DNA of 33,411 nt from Bacteroidales bacterium (GTDB lineage Bacteria; Bacteroidota; Bacteroidia; Bacteroidales; JAGOPY01), in the NCBI GenBank assembly GCA_023229505.1, contig JALNZD010000047.1, positions 1 to 33,411 on the forward strand, read 5' to 3'. Numbering within the stretch: position 1 is the first letter of the stretch; every line of letters begins with the position of its first letter. Under the pieces are notes generated by a model. That model saw only the letters and a program-made list of their open reading frames with translations, searched no databases and was not told the origin of the DNA. Shown here in pieces: positions 1 to 6,019 of this stretch. The position numbers were made by a program, and so were the translations under genes.

Positions 1-125
1 GGGACTTGCACCCTCTGGAAAATTTACACACACTTGTCGTTTGCTCTTGAAATTTTATTTGTACTTTTAAACTTTTTCAACAGCTTCCAACAAGTGTGCG
101 CTGCATGCTCATGCAGGGCACACAC
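1..125 (-). mobile_element. Group II intron, 5' terminal fragment (copy 1; continues beyond the left edge)
   Basis: Read on the minus strand this begins with GTGTG at about 125, then forms a strong hairpin (CTGCATG/CATGCAG, about 99-116), and runs to the GGGTGCAAGTCCC motif at 13-1, typical of group II intron domain I. It is nearly identical to 5691-5815, which lies in the same intron as a maturase pseudogene at 4523-5470, and similar to 8191-8284. Only the 5' end is in the window; the ribozyme body and any reverse transcriptase would lie left of position 1. The intron is transcribed against the neighbouring genes and its 5' end abuts an attC-like palindrome. Confidence 0.75.
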
Positions 126-126
126 A

Positions 127-249
127 AGGCATATAGTTTTTGGCGCGTTATGTTGTGAATATGAACATTTTAGTTACAAACATAAATCGGTGTAAGTTGA
201 AAGATTTGTCTTTCAAAGTCCGCCACAAACCATATGCTGACCGTTAGGG
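127..249 (+). other. attC-like recombination site A, left half cut by the intron
   Basis: Arms 129-145 and 221-237 are reverse complements at 15 of 17 positions. An inner perfect hairpin (8-bp stem, 197-204 with 209-216, loop TTTG) sits between them. The right arm is followed by TGACC and a GTTAGGG core (243-249), the position of an attC R' box. The matching R'' box would lie on the far side of the intron, outside the window. TGCTGACCGTTA (235-246) recurs exactly at 7292-7303 in another site of this type. The integron interpretation is inferred; the palindrome is directly visible. Confidence 0.6.
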
Positions 250-289
250 CGCATGGCTTGATTATAGAAAAAGTTCACTTAAAATATAG

Positions 290-297
290 TACCTTTG
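290..297 (+). promoter_or_regulatory. Bacteroidetes-type -7 box for the DUF4160-DUF2442 pair
   Basis: TACCTTTG matches the TAnnTTTG consensus and lies 17 nt before the ATG at 315. No well-spaced -33 TTG was seen. It lies inside the proposed cassette, so the cassette would carry its own promoter. Confidence 0.45.
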
Positions 298-314
298 TAT
301 GAAAGTGAATTTAT

Positions 315-572
315 ATGCCGGAAATTTCAAGATTCTATGGGATTATTATTTACATGTTCTTTAGTGAACATAATCCTCCCTATTTTCATGTAAAGTATCA
401 AGAATTTGAAGCAACTGTCGAAATCATTGATGGCGTTGTCCATGGAATTCTGCCTCGCAGGGCATTGAATTTAATTTTTGATTGGCTTGACCTTCACAAA
501 GATGAACTTCTTGAAAACTGGAAATTAATGGCCGAAAGAAAACCAATAAATAAAATTGAACCTTTAAAATAA
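315..572 (+). CDS. DUF4160 family protein
   Basis: This 85-residue protein has the DUF4160 signature: an N-terminal MPEISRFYGIIIYMFF, then HNPPYFHVKYQ (about residues 19-29), and a C-terminal LPRRALNLIFDWLDLH helix followed by ELLENW. The length is normal for the family, which has no established biochemical activity. Members are often paired with DUF2442 genes, as here 7 nt downstream, and the pair is commonly discussed as toxin-antitoxin-like; that role is inference. The ATG at 315 gives the canonical MPxISRFYG start. The pair is enclosed by the inverted repeat 243-266/811-834, so it reads as one mobile module. Confidence 0.85.
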   Translation: MPEISRFYGIIIYMFFSEHNPPYFHVKYQEFEATVEIIDGVVHGILPRRALNLIFDWLDLHKDELLENWKLMAERKPINKIEPLK

Positions 573-579
573 AAGCATC

Positions 580-813
580 ATGGAACTTATCAAAGTTGTT
601 CGGGCTAAATATATTGAGGGCTATAAGATTGAATTTCAGTTTAATAATGGAATTATAAAAACCATTGACCTTTCGAATGAAATTTATGGTGAGGTATTTG
701 AACCTCTTAAGAATCTTGAATATTTTAAGAAGTTCTCTCTTAATCCATTTACAATAGAATGGGAAAACGGAGCTGATTTTGCCCCGGATTACCTCTACAA
801 ATTGGGCAATTAA
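580..813 (+). CDS. DUF2442 family protein
   Basis: This 77-residue protein fits DUF2442: an N-terminal beta-rich part (ELIKVVRAKYIEGYKIEFQF), the IKTIDLSNEI segment, VFEPLKNLEYFKKF and the hallmark end EWENGADFAPDYLY. It starts 7 nt after the DUF4160 stop, so the two genes are probably cotranscribed and translationally linked. DUF2442 proteins are small, uncharacterised and frequently found beside DUF4160 or toxin-antitoxin genes; no catalytic residues can be assigned. The stop codon sits inside the right arm of the module's terminal inverted repeat, leaving almost no spacer, as is usual for a compact gene cassette. Confidence 0.85.
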   Translation: MELIKVVRAKYIEGYKIEFQFNNGIIKTIDLSNEIYGEVFEPLKNLEYFKKFSLNPFTIEWENGADFAPDYLYKLGN

Positions 814-834
814 TATAAGCCACGGCGCCCTAAC
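811..834 (+). repeat. Right terminal inverted repeat of module 1 and R''-like core (attC B, left part)
   Basis: Positions 811-834 are the imperfect reverse complement of 243-266. The shared part is GTTAGGGCGC, a 1-2 nt difference, then TGGCTT and a loosely conserved AT-rich tail. The core reads CCCTAAC (828-834), the complement of the GTTAGGG that opens the module. The rest of an attC would follow, but transposase-derived sequence begins at or just after 835. Confidence 0.65.
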
Positions 835-1292
835 AGCCAGCACCCGGTAGTATTCTTCCAGTCGGTTATCAATATAAGCGATGTGGCGATCGATCTTTTT
901 CTGGTTGAAATTGTTCTTCCTGCTGTTCTGAGCCCGCAGTTTAGTACTGTCCCCAGCGATGAGCTTACCGCCAATGAGATTGAAATGCTTAGCGATCTGC
1001 ACTGTGGCCCGGAACACTTTCTTGATGGCTTTAGGATTATCTCTTCGGAAATTAGCGATGGTATTATGATCCGGTTGCAGATTTCTCAGCAACCACATTA
1101 CCTCGATATTCCGCTTGCACTCTTTTTCCAGGTCTCTGGATGATCGGGCCTTATTTAAATACCCGTAAATGAAAAGTTTGAGCAAATCGCCGGGGTGATA
1201 AGCCGGACTTCATGATCGGAGTCAATGGATTGATCCAGGGAAACCGGGAAAAGATGCGTCTGGGTTCTGTCGTGTCCTTGTATGAATTTCAT
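835..1292 (-). pseudogene. IS1182-type transposase, N-terminal remnant
   Basis: On the minus strand the start MKFIQGHDRTQTHLFPVSL is readable from ATG at 1292. About 30 residues later an internal deletion near 1205-1212 changes frame and joins to PAYHPGDLLKLFIYGYLNK. A long clean stretch follows, including IEVMWLLRNLQPDHNTI, NFRRDNPKAIKKVF and LIAGDSTKLRAQNS (carrying a probable first DDE aspartate). The match stops after YYRVLA at about 835; the catalytic C-terminal half is gone and the frame runs on into antisense of the DUF2442 gene. These motifs are typical of IS1182-family (DUF772-containing) transposases. The remnant splits what would be the attC of module 1 and is inactive. Confidence 0.85.
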
Positions 1293-1424
1293 ACAATAAA
1301 TGTACGGAAAGCCCTGTAAAATAAAGTGCAGGAAGTACTTGACTTATTAACTAAAAATGGTTAATATTGAAGGTTTTTAGACAGTCTGACGTTAGGGGGT
1401 AATTGGGTTATAAAATAATTTTTT
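1293..1424. other. Spacer: IS1182 outer end and left terminal repeat of module 2
   Basis: No gene is visible. 1293-1380 is probably the non-coding end of the IS remnant. GTCTGAC then GTTAGGGGG follows (1384-1399): an R'-like core. From 1391 to 1409 the sequence is the reverse complement, at 17 of 19 positions, of 2096-2114 at the far end of the first toxin-antitoxin module. Confidence 0.6.
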
Positions 1425-1461
1425 TTGCTAATTGTGTTAACTATTTAGTTAACTTTGTGCC
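1425..1461 (+). promoter_or_regulatory. Promoter with palindromic operator for higBA module 1, probably leaderless
   Basis: GTTAACTATTTAGTTAAC (1436-1453) is an inverted repeat of 8-nt arms with a 2-nt spacer. It overlaps the -7 box TAACTTTG (1450-1457), which ends 4 nt before the ATG at 1462. A TTG at 1425-1427 could be the -33 element (22-nt spacing, slightly long). This geometry leaves almost no 5' leader, and the palindrome is well placed for autorepression by the XRE antitoxin. Confidence 0.65.
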
Positions 1462-1809
1462 ATGGTTAGAGAAATAATTTTTTGGGAGGATTATTTTGAA
1501 ATCTTTTACAATCAGCAGGACCTGAAAGTTAAAAGAAAAATTGACCACGTTCTTTGGCTTGTCAGAAATACTGAAAGGGTTCCGAAAAAGTTCCTTAAAC
1601 ACCTGGAAGATACTGACGGACTTTATGAAATCAGAGTCAGCACGACGTTTAAAGAGATTCGTATTTTGTCCTTTTTTGAAGATCAAAAGCTAATCATTCT
1701 GATTAATAGCTTTATGAAGAAATCCCAAAAAACTCCAAAAAAGGAGATTGAAATAGGACAAAAATTGAAACGGGAATATTATGATTTTAAAAACAGGAGC
1801 ACAAAATGA
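1462..1809 (+). CDS. HigB/RelE-superfamily toxin (phage Gp49-like), module 1
   Basis: The 115-residue protein matches the HigB-like branch of the RelE superfamily (Gp49-like family): KVKRKIDHVLWLVRNTERVPKKFLKHLEDTDGLYEIRV, then a beta-strand with EIRILSFFEDQKLIILINSF and the C-terminal MKKSQKTPKKEIEIGQKLKREY. Toxins of this family cleave mRNA on the ribosome and are neutralised by the adjacent XRE antitoxin. The toxin gene comes first and its TGA overlaps the antitoxin ATG by 4 nt (ATGA, 1806-1809), the usual higBA order. The start ATG is fixed by the MVREI end shared with the second copy at 2191. No truncation is evident, so activity is plausible. Confidence 0.85.
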   Translation: MVREIIFWEDYFEIFYNQQDLKVKRKIDHVLWLVRNTERVPKKFLKHLEDTDGLYEIRVSTTFKEIRILSFFEDQKLIILINSFMKKSQKTPKKEIEIGQKLKREYYDFKNRSTK

Positions 1810-2096
1810 ATAAGATAACAACATTTGAAGAACATATTGAAAAACAATACGGCAGCAAGGGTACCCTGGAAAGGGAGAAATTCGAAGCTGAAGCAATGGC
1901 TTTCCGACTTGGCGAATTATTAAAAGAAGCAAGAATAGAAGCTAAGCTGACCCAAGAAGAGCTTGCCAGCAAAACCGGAACCAAGAAAAGCTATATTTCA
2001 CGGATTGAAGCTGGCAAGAGTGAAATCCAATTATCAACTTTTTATAGAATATTGAAAATCGGATTGGGAAAGAATTTGCAAATATCCATCGAATGA
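1806..2096 (+). CDS. HigA-type XRE antitoxin, module 1
   Basis: The 96-residue protein has an N-terminal extension (TTFEEHIEKQYGSKGTLERE) that is probably the toxin-binding part, followed by an XRE helix-turn-helix: LGELLKEARIEAKLTQEEL, TGTKKSYISRIEAGKSEIQ and LSTFYRILKIGLG. Such antitoxins bind HigB and repress their own promoter; the palindrome at 1436-1453 is the likely operator. The gene overlaps the toxin by 4 nt. Its stop codon (2094-2096) touches the right terminal inverted repeat of the module (2096-2114), so nothing else fits into this cassette. It is a clear paralogue of the antitoxin at 2531. Confidence 0.88.
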   Translation: MNKITTFEEHIEKQYGSKGTLEREKFEAEAMAFRLGELLKEARIEAKLTQEELASKTGTKKSYISRIEAGKSEIQLSTFYRILKIGLGKNLQISIE

Positions 2097-2133
2097 TCCC
2101 AATCACCCCCTAACGTTCGAGCGCATAAAAATT
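2096..2133 (+). repeat. Collapsed cassette junction: end of module 2 and start of module 3
   Basis: 2096-2114 mirrors 1391-1409 and ends in CCCTAAC. It is followed directly by GTTCGAGCGC (2115 on), and 2115-2133 mirrors the end of the next module (2829-2848, imperfect). R'' and R' cores are thus adjacent, with no attC hairpin between them. Confidence 0.6.
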
Positions 2134-2164
2134 CCTAAAAAATCTTTTTCTTTATTTTGAAAAT

Positions 2165-2190
2165 GTTAACATATATGTTAACTTTGTGCC
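2165..2190 (+). promoter_or_regulatory. Promoter with 18-bp perfect palindrome for higBA module 2, probably leaderless
   Basis: GTTAACATATATGTTAAC (2165-2182) is a perfect palindrome overlapping the -7 box TAACTTTG (2179-2186). TGCC and the ATG at 2191 follow. The stretch from GTTAAC through the first codons (GTTAACTTTGTGCCATGGTT) is identical to that before the gene at 1462, so box-to-start spacing is conserved. Confidence 0.7.
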
Positions 2191-2508
2191 ATGGTTCGTG
2201 AGATCAAATTTTATAAGAATTATTTCATTGAGTTTTATCTATCCCTTGATAGTAAAGCACAAGAAAAAATCGAATATGTCTTTAAGTTAATCCGGACATT
2301 GGACATGGTTCCAGAAACATTTTTAAAGCATATTCATGGAACAGAAGGGCTTTTTGAAATTAGAATCCATCACCTGCATAACAACTACAGAATATTCTGT
2401 TGCTTTGATCAGGGTAGAATTATTGTCTTATTTAATGGTTTTAAGAAAAAGACCCAAAAGACACCAAAGAATGAAATTGATTTCGCCCTCAAGTTAATGC
2501 ATCAATAA
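2191..2508 (+). CDS. HigB/RelE-superfamily toxin (phage Gp49-like), module 2
   Basis: This 105-residue protein is a paralogue of the toxin at 1462. It has the same MVREI start, KAQEKIEYVFKLIRTLDMVPETFLKHI, GLFEIRIHHLHNNYRIFCCF and the C-terminal FKKKTQKTPKNEIDFALKL. It belongs to the HigB-like RelE superfamily, ribosome-dependent mRNA interferases. The cognate antitoxin starts 22 nt downstream instead of overlapping. Sequence divergence from the first copy suggests an independently acquired cassette rather than a fresh tandem duplication, although the promoter regions remain almost the same. No frameshift or missing segment is seen. Confidence 0.85.
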   Translation: MVREIKFYKNYFIEFYLSLDSKAQEKIEYVFKLIRTLDMVPETFLKHIHGTEGLFEIRIHHLHNNYRIFCCFDQGRIIVLFNGFKKKTQKTPKNEIDFALKLMHQ

Positions 2509-2530
2509 TTATGATGAAAAAAGTTAAAAA

Positions 2531-2830
2531 ATGAAAAAGATAAAGGAAGCAACCACATTCGACGAATTATTGGATATCAAGTATGGCAAGCTTGGAAGCC
2601 CTGCCAGAGATGAATTCGAACAAAATTCAAGGGCTTTTATTATAGGTGAAATGATAAAAGAAGCCAGAAAACTTGCACACCTTACCCAGGATGACCTGGC
2701 CGAAAAAATTGGTACAAAAAAAAGCTATATCTCTCGTATTGAAAATGGGAAAATTGACATTCAATTGTCAACGCTTTTTAAAATATTTGAAGAAGGCCTA
2801 GGCCGGAAGTTAGGAATAACCGTTCTTTAA
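2531..2830 (+). CDS. HigA-type XRE antitoxin, module 2
   Basis: The 99-residue protein begins KKIKEATTFDELLDIKYGKLGSPARDEFE (toxin-interaction region by analogy) and continues with an XRE helix-turn-helix: IGEMIKEARKLAHLTQDDL, EKIGTKKSYISRIENGKIDI and LSTLFKIFEEGLGRK. It is the partner of the toxin at 2191 and probably autoregulates through the palindrome at 2165-2182. The stop codon (2828-2830) overlaps the right terminal inverted repeat of the module, so the cassette ends immediately after the gene, as in module 2. Similarity to the antitoxin at 1806 is clear over the whole length, but the differing helices suggest that partner specificity may have separated. Confidence 0.88.
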   Translation: MKKIKEATTFDELLDIKYGKLGSPARDEFEQNSRAFIIGEMIKEARKLAHLTQDDLAEKIGTKKSYISRIENGKIDIQLSTLFKIFEEGLGRKLGITVL

Positions 2831-2837
2831 TTTTTTA

Positions 2838-2899
2838 CGCGCCCTAATAAATAGGACTTCGTTTGGCACGCAGTGCCCAACATGAAGTCCACGTTGAAC
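2838..2899 (+). other. attC-like site D, compact and apparently intact
   Basis: After CGCGCCCTAAT (R''-like) comes AGGACTTC (2853-2860), then GTTTGGCAC/GTGCCCAAC separated by GCA. GAAGTCCA (2884-2891) follows, then GTTGAAC (2893-2899), which fits GTTRRRY exactly. Outer stem 2854-2860 pairs with 2884-2890 perfectly; the inner stem contains unpaired bases, as in folded attC sites. The total is about 62 nt. This is the best-formed candidate attC in the window. Confidence 0.65.
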
Positions 2900-3112
2900 T
2901 AAATCCGGGGATTACCCACCTTCTATGCACTTTACGCCAATGGTTTCAGTTTATTTACAACCGGATGGTTGACCGTAGTCTGTGTCTTTTTATTACTTTT
3001 TCACTTTACAGGAACTCTTTTTATTGCTGAAACGATTCAATACCGGAGTTTTTTTACTTTTTTGGGTGCAGACAGACAATACCATACCGGTCCTGCTTTT
3101 GAGGACAATTTG
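2900..3112. other. Spacer next to the IS91-type remnant
   Basis: No convincing gene is present. The stretch lies downstream of the transposase stop on the minus strand and is probably the non-coding end of the IS91-type element, beginning right after attC-like site D. A small plus-strand reading frame here lacks recognisable features and overlaps the transposase antisense. Confidence 0.4.
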
Positions 3113-3733
3113 TCAATTAAAAATCACCAGACATTTGCTATTATCTTTCGCGGGATAAAGTACATTGCCCGGCGAGCGTATTTTAGGCAGAACTTCAACA
3201 ACTTGCATTCTGCCTTTTTTACAATACGGACATTGATATACATCGAACCCCGTTAAACGTTTGAGCCGCTCCTGCGAGGTCTCTTTAACCGGAACAGCTT
3301 TTTGTTTTTCAGGTTTGAACTTCTTTTTCATCTTACTACTCAGTATCCCATAATACCTTATGCGCACAAACCGCTTAGGAAGGATGTGAAGGCAAAAGCG
3401 ATGCAAAAATTCTACACCGCTCAGTTGGGTCAGTTTTCGCTTACCCTGGTCGGCGTAATCTTTCATGTAAAAACTTACACCGTCCTTGTCAATATGCTGT
3501 ATCCGCTGATTGCTGATGGCAACCCTGTGCGTATATTGTCCGAGGTATTTTACAATATGTTCCGGGGAGCCAAAGGGAGGCTCGCAATCAACCACCCAGG
3601 GTTTGTTCCATAGCCGGTCCAACAGCGACTGGTCTTCGCCTAATTGGCTGATATCTGACAGATGTCGTTTCAGCTTACCCAAAAGCTTACCGCGAAACAC
3701 GGTACTGAGCATCTTCACCGGATACAAGGTATC
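3113..3733 (-). pseudogene. IS91-family (Y2, HUH-type) transposase, C-terminal remnant
   Basis: From about 3733 downwards the minus strand encodes TLYPVKMLSTVFRGKLL, then WVVDCEPPFGSPEHIVKYLG, the two-tyrosine motif YLGQYTHRVAISN, VSFYMKDYADQGKRK, FLHRFCLHILPKRFVRIRYY and a C-terminal CPYCKKG metal-binding pair. This is the C-terminal part of an IS91-type rolling-circle transposase. The N-terminal half with the zinc finger and HUH motif is missing: upstream codons (3734-3844) do not match the family. It is therefore inactive. IS91 and relatives transpose by single-strand rolling-circle replication and often pick up neighbouring DNA, which could explain how unrelated sequence was joined here. 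Confidence 0.85.
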
Positions 3734-3865
3734 AAATATGAGAAAACTAAAATATAACGACACGCAGATAATTTTTGGTGATCCACCCCTGTCTGCGGGT
3801 AGCTGCCACATGTTACCACCCATTTTGATTAAAAAATATTTCATGCTTGGTAGAACTTAAACTTT

Positions 3866-3896
3866 TTGTACTTAATTTTGTACTTTAAAATGTACA
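3866..3896 (+). promoter_or_regulatory. Promoter/operator of the Phd-XRE pair with three GTAC boxes
   Basis: GTAC occurs at 3868-3871, 3880-3883 and 3892-3895, exactly 12 nt apart. The last two lie in the inverted repeat TGTAC-N8-GTACA (3879-3896). A -7 box TAATTTTG (3873-3880) lies within the array. The arrangement suggests binding of one or more repressor dimers over the promoter of the gene at 3912. Confidence 0.5.
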
Positions 3897-3911
3897 GAAA
3901 GGATTTATCAT

Positions 3912-4166
3912 ATGTTAACAACATCAATCTCTGAATTTAGAAGAGATATTAAAAGATATCTCGATAGAGTGACCCAGAATTTTGAAACCTTGATCATTAA
4001 TCGTGGCAAAGACAACGGTATAGTCATTATGTCATTGGATGAATATAATTCAATGAGGGCAACCCAGCACGAATTATCATCCAAGACGAATGAGAAAAGA
4101 TTAGATTCTGCAATTGAAAAATTAAAAAAGGAATACTTCGAAGAAAAAAGAAAGGGTTCATTATGA
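3912..4166 (+). CDS. Phd/YefM-family antitoxin
   Basis: The 84-residue protein has the YefM/Phd N-terminal fold: TTSISEFRRDIKRYLDRV, then FETLIINRGKDNGIVIMSLDEYNSM, followed by a charged C-terminal tail rich in Lys and Glu that would bind a toxin. Family members are DNA-binding antitoxins normally followed by a YoeB- or RelE-type toxin. Here the next gene (4-nt ATGA overlap, 4163-4166) is an XRE antitoxin-like protein and no toxin gene is seen on either side. Because IS91-derived sequence lies upstream, a toxin may have been lost, or the pair may be a two-antitoxin anti-addiction unit. Confidence 0.8.
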   Translation: MLTTSISEFRRDIKRYLDRVTQNFETLIINRGKDNGIVIMSLDEYNSMRATQHELSSKTNEKRLDSAIEKLKKEYFEEKRKGSL

Positions 4167-4468
4167 GAAAAGAACATTCAAATATTAAATCGTGGTCAAC
4201 CATCAAGGATGATATCTATGGTAAAACAGGTACGGTCCGTCGTGATGAATTAGATAGAGAAATTGAGGCCTTTAAAATTGGTTTATTAATTCGCCAGGCA
4301 AGGGAATCCAAAAACATGACCCAAGAAGAATTAGCAAAATTGATTTCTAAGAAAAGAAGCTACATTTCCAGGGTGGAAAATGACGGAAGCAATATGAATC
4401 TTAAGACTCTTTATGACATCGTTGAAAAAGGTCTTGGCGGAAAAGTAAATATTGCAATTGAAATTTAA
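4163..4468 (+). CDS. HigA-type XRE regulator/antitoxin
   Basis: The 101-residue protein starts with NIKSWSTIKDDIYGKTGTVRRDELDRE, typical of HigA-like antitoxins. An XRE domain follows: IGLLIRQARESKNMTQEEL, KLISKKRSYISRVENDGSN and LKTLYDIVEKGLGGKVNIAI. Related genes usually sit directly downstream of a HigB toxin. Here the upstream partner is a Phd/YefM protein overlapping by 4 nt. The stop is followed at once by ATTTAAC (4463-4469), which fits the R'' consensus RYYYAAC, and then by the 3' end of a group II intron. It could regulate the promoter at 3866-3896. Confidence 0.82.
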   Translation: MRKEHSNIKSWSTIKDDIYGKTGTVRRDELDREIEAFKIGLLIRQARESKNMTQEELAKLISKKRSYISRVENDGSNMNLKTLYDIVEKGLGGKVNIAIEI

Positions 4469-4477
4469 CACACTCTA

Positions 4478-5815
4478 ATCGAGTAGACGGCCCCGTCAGC
4501 AATAACTGACGGGGTGCGCCTCTCACAGCACTGTACGTACGGGCCTCGTATACAGCGGTTCATTAAGATGTGGAGCAATTTTCTCATAATTCGTAAGCAT
4601 AGCCACGTACCCTCTTTTACTCAAGCGTTCTAAGGTGATAGTCGTCACCAGAATAGGACTTTGAGCCACAGCCCAGCCTCCTTTTCTTGTCCTGCTCCAG
4701 GCATAGGCATGATCGGGGTCTACGCCCAGGCGAATCAGATTTTTCATTTTTCGCTCAGGTTTCATCCATTGATGCCAGATGCAGTACCTTAAACGGTTAC
4801 GTATCCACCCATCAAGCTCTTTGAGTTTGCCCTGAATACTTGCCATTCGGAAGTATCCAAGCCATCCTCGTTGAAGATCATTGAGTCTTAATATACGCTC
4901 GTTAAAAGTAGCCGGAGTAGTTTTCCGGGTAATGATTTTGACTTTCTGTTTCAGAGTTTTCCAGCCTTTCTCGCTGACAACCAATTGGTATTTACCTTTC
5001 TCACCCTTTACGTATGTGGGAACGAATCCAAACCCCAGTATTGTAAGTTTACAGGTCTGCGTATGCCGCTTTTCTCCCGGTTGATCGGCAGTCCCAGCTT
5101 ATCCTTTAAGAAAAGATAAGCCTCGTTATCTGCCTTGCGGGCTGCATAATTACTTTTGGCATAGATGCTAAAGTCGTCAGCATAGCGGACATAGCGGAGT
5201 TCTTGCTTCTTCAGCTCCTTATCCAACTCATTCAGCATGATGTTAGACAGCAGCGGGCTAAGCGGACTTCCCTGCGGTACGCCCTTTCTGCGTTTGACCA
5301 ATTTCCCGTTTATTAGAATGGGAACTCTCAGCCATTTGCGGATCAGGCGTTGCGTGATTGGGTATTTAACCTTGCGATACAGTAATTGCAGCAGAATACA
5401 ACGGTAGGAATACCCAGTAACCGGGTTTTCCCGTTGTTCTTGGGTATTGCTACCCCTTGGAACATCTTAATGTTCAATCCTTCATCCAATCCCTGCGGCA
5501 TCTACTATCCAACGATGGTCGTATTCTTTGGACTTTGCAATGGTGTGCTTGCTTATCCTCGTTTTATAGCCTCATATGCCGTTCCTGTTCGTCAGTATCG
5601 GATTTTGCAGTCTCGCTTCCTTCAGTGTATAGGTCACTCCAAGCCACCTTGCGACTTGCTAATACTTTCAGGTTCTACCCCGATGTACAAGGGACTTGCA
5701 CCCTTTGGAAAATTTACCAACACTTGTCGTTTACTACTGAAAATTTATTTGTATTTTTAAACTTTTTCAACAGCGTCCAACAAGTGTGCGCTGCATGCTC
5801 ATGCAGGGCACACAC
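4478..5815 (-). mobile_element. Group II intron (copy 2), degenerate, inserted at an attC-like site
   Basis: On the minus strand the element starts with GTGTG at about 5815, with the domain I hairpin, GGGTGCAAGTCCC (5703-5691) and the run AAGTCGCAAGGTGGCTT. The maturase reading frame is inside. The 3' end has a domain V-like segment (about 4560-4520, with CCCGTACGTACAGTG) and a domain VI stem CCCCGTCAG/CTGACGGGG (about 4513-4491). Ends are approximate; the 3' boundary lies around 4475-4485. At about 1.34 kb it is shorter than usual because the maturase gene has lost segments. It lies opposite to the neighbouring genes. I did not assign an intron class. Confidence 0.8.
4523..5470 (-). pseudogene. 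ltrA: Group II intron reverse transcriptase/maturase, degenerate
   Basis: Reading down the minus strand, GVAIPKNNGKTRLLGIPTV (RT domain start) is recognisable near 5460-5400. It then jumps, after a deletion of most fingers-palm sequence, to RKWLRVPILINGKLVKRRKG, GVPQGSPLSPLLSNIMLNEL and the catalytic YVRYADDF. A single-base loss near 5033-5050 shifts frame: one frame ends in LDSFPHT, while the correct continuation reads GFGFVPTYVKGEKGKYQLVV. The maturase (X) domain follows intact: LNDLQRGWLGYFRMASIQ, RNRLRYCIWHQWMKPERK and AYAWSRTRKGGWAVAQSPIL. The N-terminal RT part is also missing. The protein cannot be functional, so movement would need a maturase elsewhere, perhaps from copy 1. Confidence 0.9.
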
Positions 5816-5818
5816 AAA

Positions 5819-5954
5819 GCGCAACTGCCAGCCGGTGTTTAAAAATCTAGCCCGCCCAGGCGGGCAAATAAGTGAAAATTAAAATGGTTAAAGGTAAAAA
5901 TTGTAAATTTATAAGCCCGCCTGTGCGGCCAAAAACACCGCCTGGTAGTTACGC
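5819..5954 (+). other. attC-like site E, long imperfect palindrome beside the intron
   Basis: Arms 5819-5840 and 5933-5954 are reverse complements at 19 of 22 positions. The left begins GCGCAACT, the right ends AGTTACGC, so AAC and GTT pair as in attC R''/R' cores. Inside are a GCCCGCC-CA-GGCGGGC hairpin (5850-5865) and a related GC-rich stretch (about 5914-5930). The intron's 5' end lies 3-4 nt outside the left arm. The site is about 136 nt, within the known attC size range. Confidence 0.6.
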
Positions 5955-6019
5955 AGACCGTAATAAGCCATATGAATGTTGAGATAATAAACACACCATT
6001 GAGATAGGAGAATAAAACC

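Noticed and set aside
99..116. Strong hairpin as a transcription terminator or attC by itself
   Set aside because: It recurs identically at 5789-5806 at the 5' end of the group II intron and is its first domain I stem.
883..1143. Plus-strand 86-residue reading frame
   Set aside because: It is antisense of the IS1182-type transposase remnant, which has clear family motifs on the minus strand.
5691..5703. GGGTGCAAGTCCC as part of a riboswitch or other structured RNA
   Set aside because: It occurs in three copies in the same context as intron domain I, one of them linked to maturase sequence, so it belongs to the intron.
5386..5882. Plus-strand reading frames of 124 and 141 residues
   Set aside because: They are antisense of the group II intron ribozyme and maturase remnants; no protein features.
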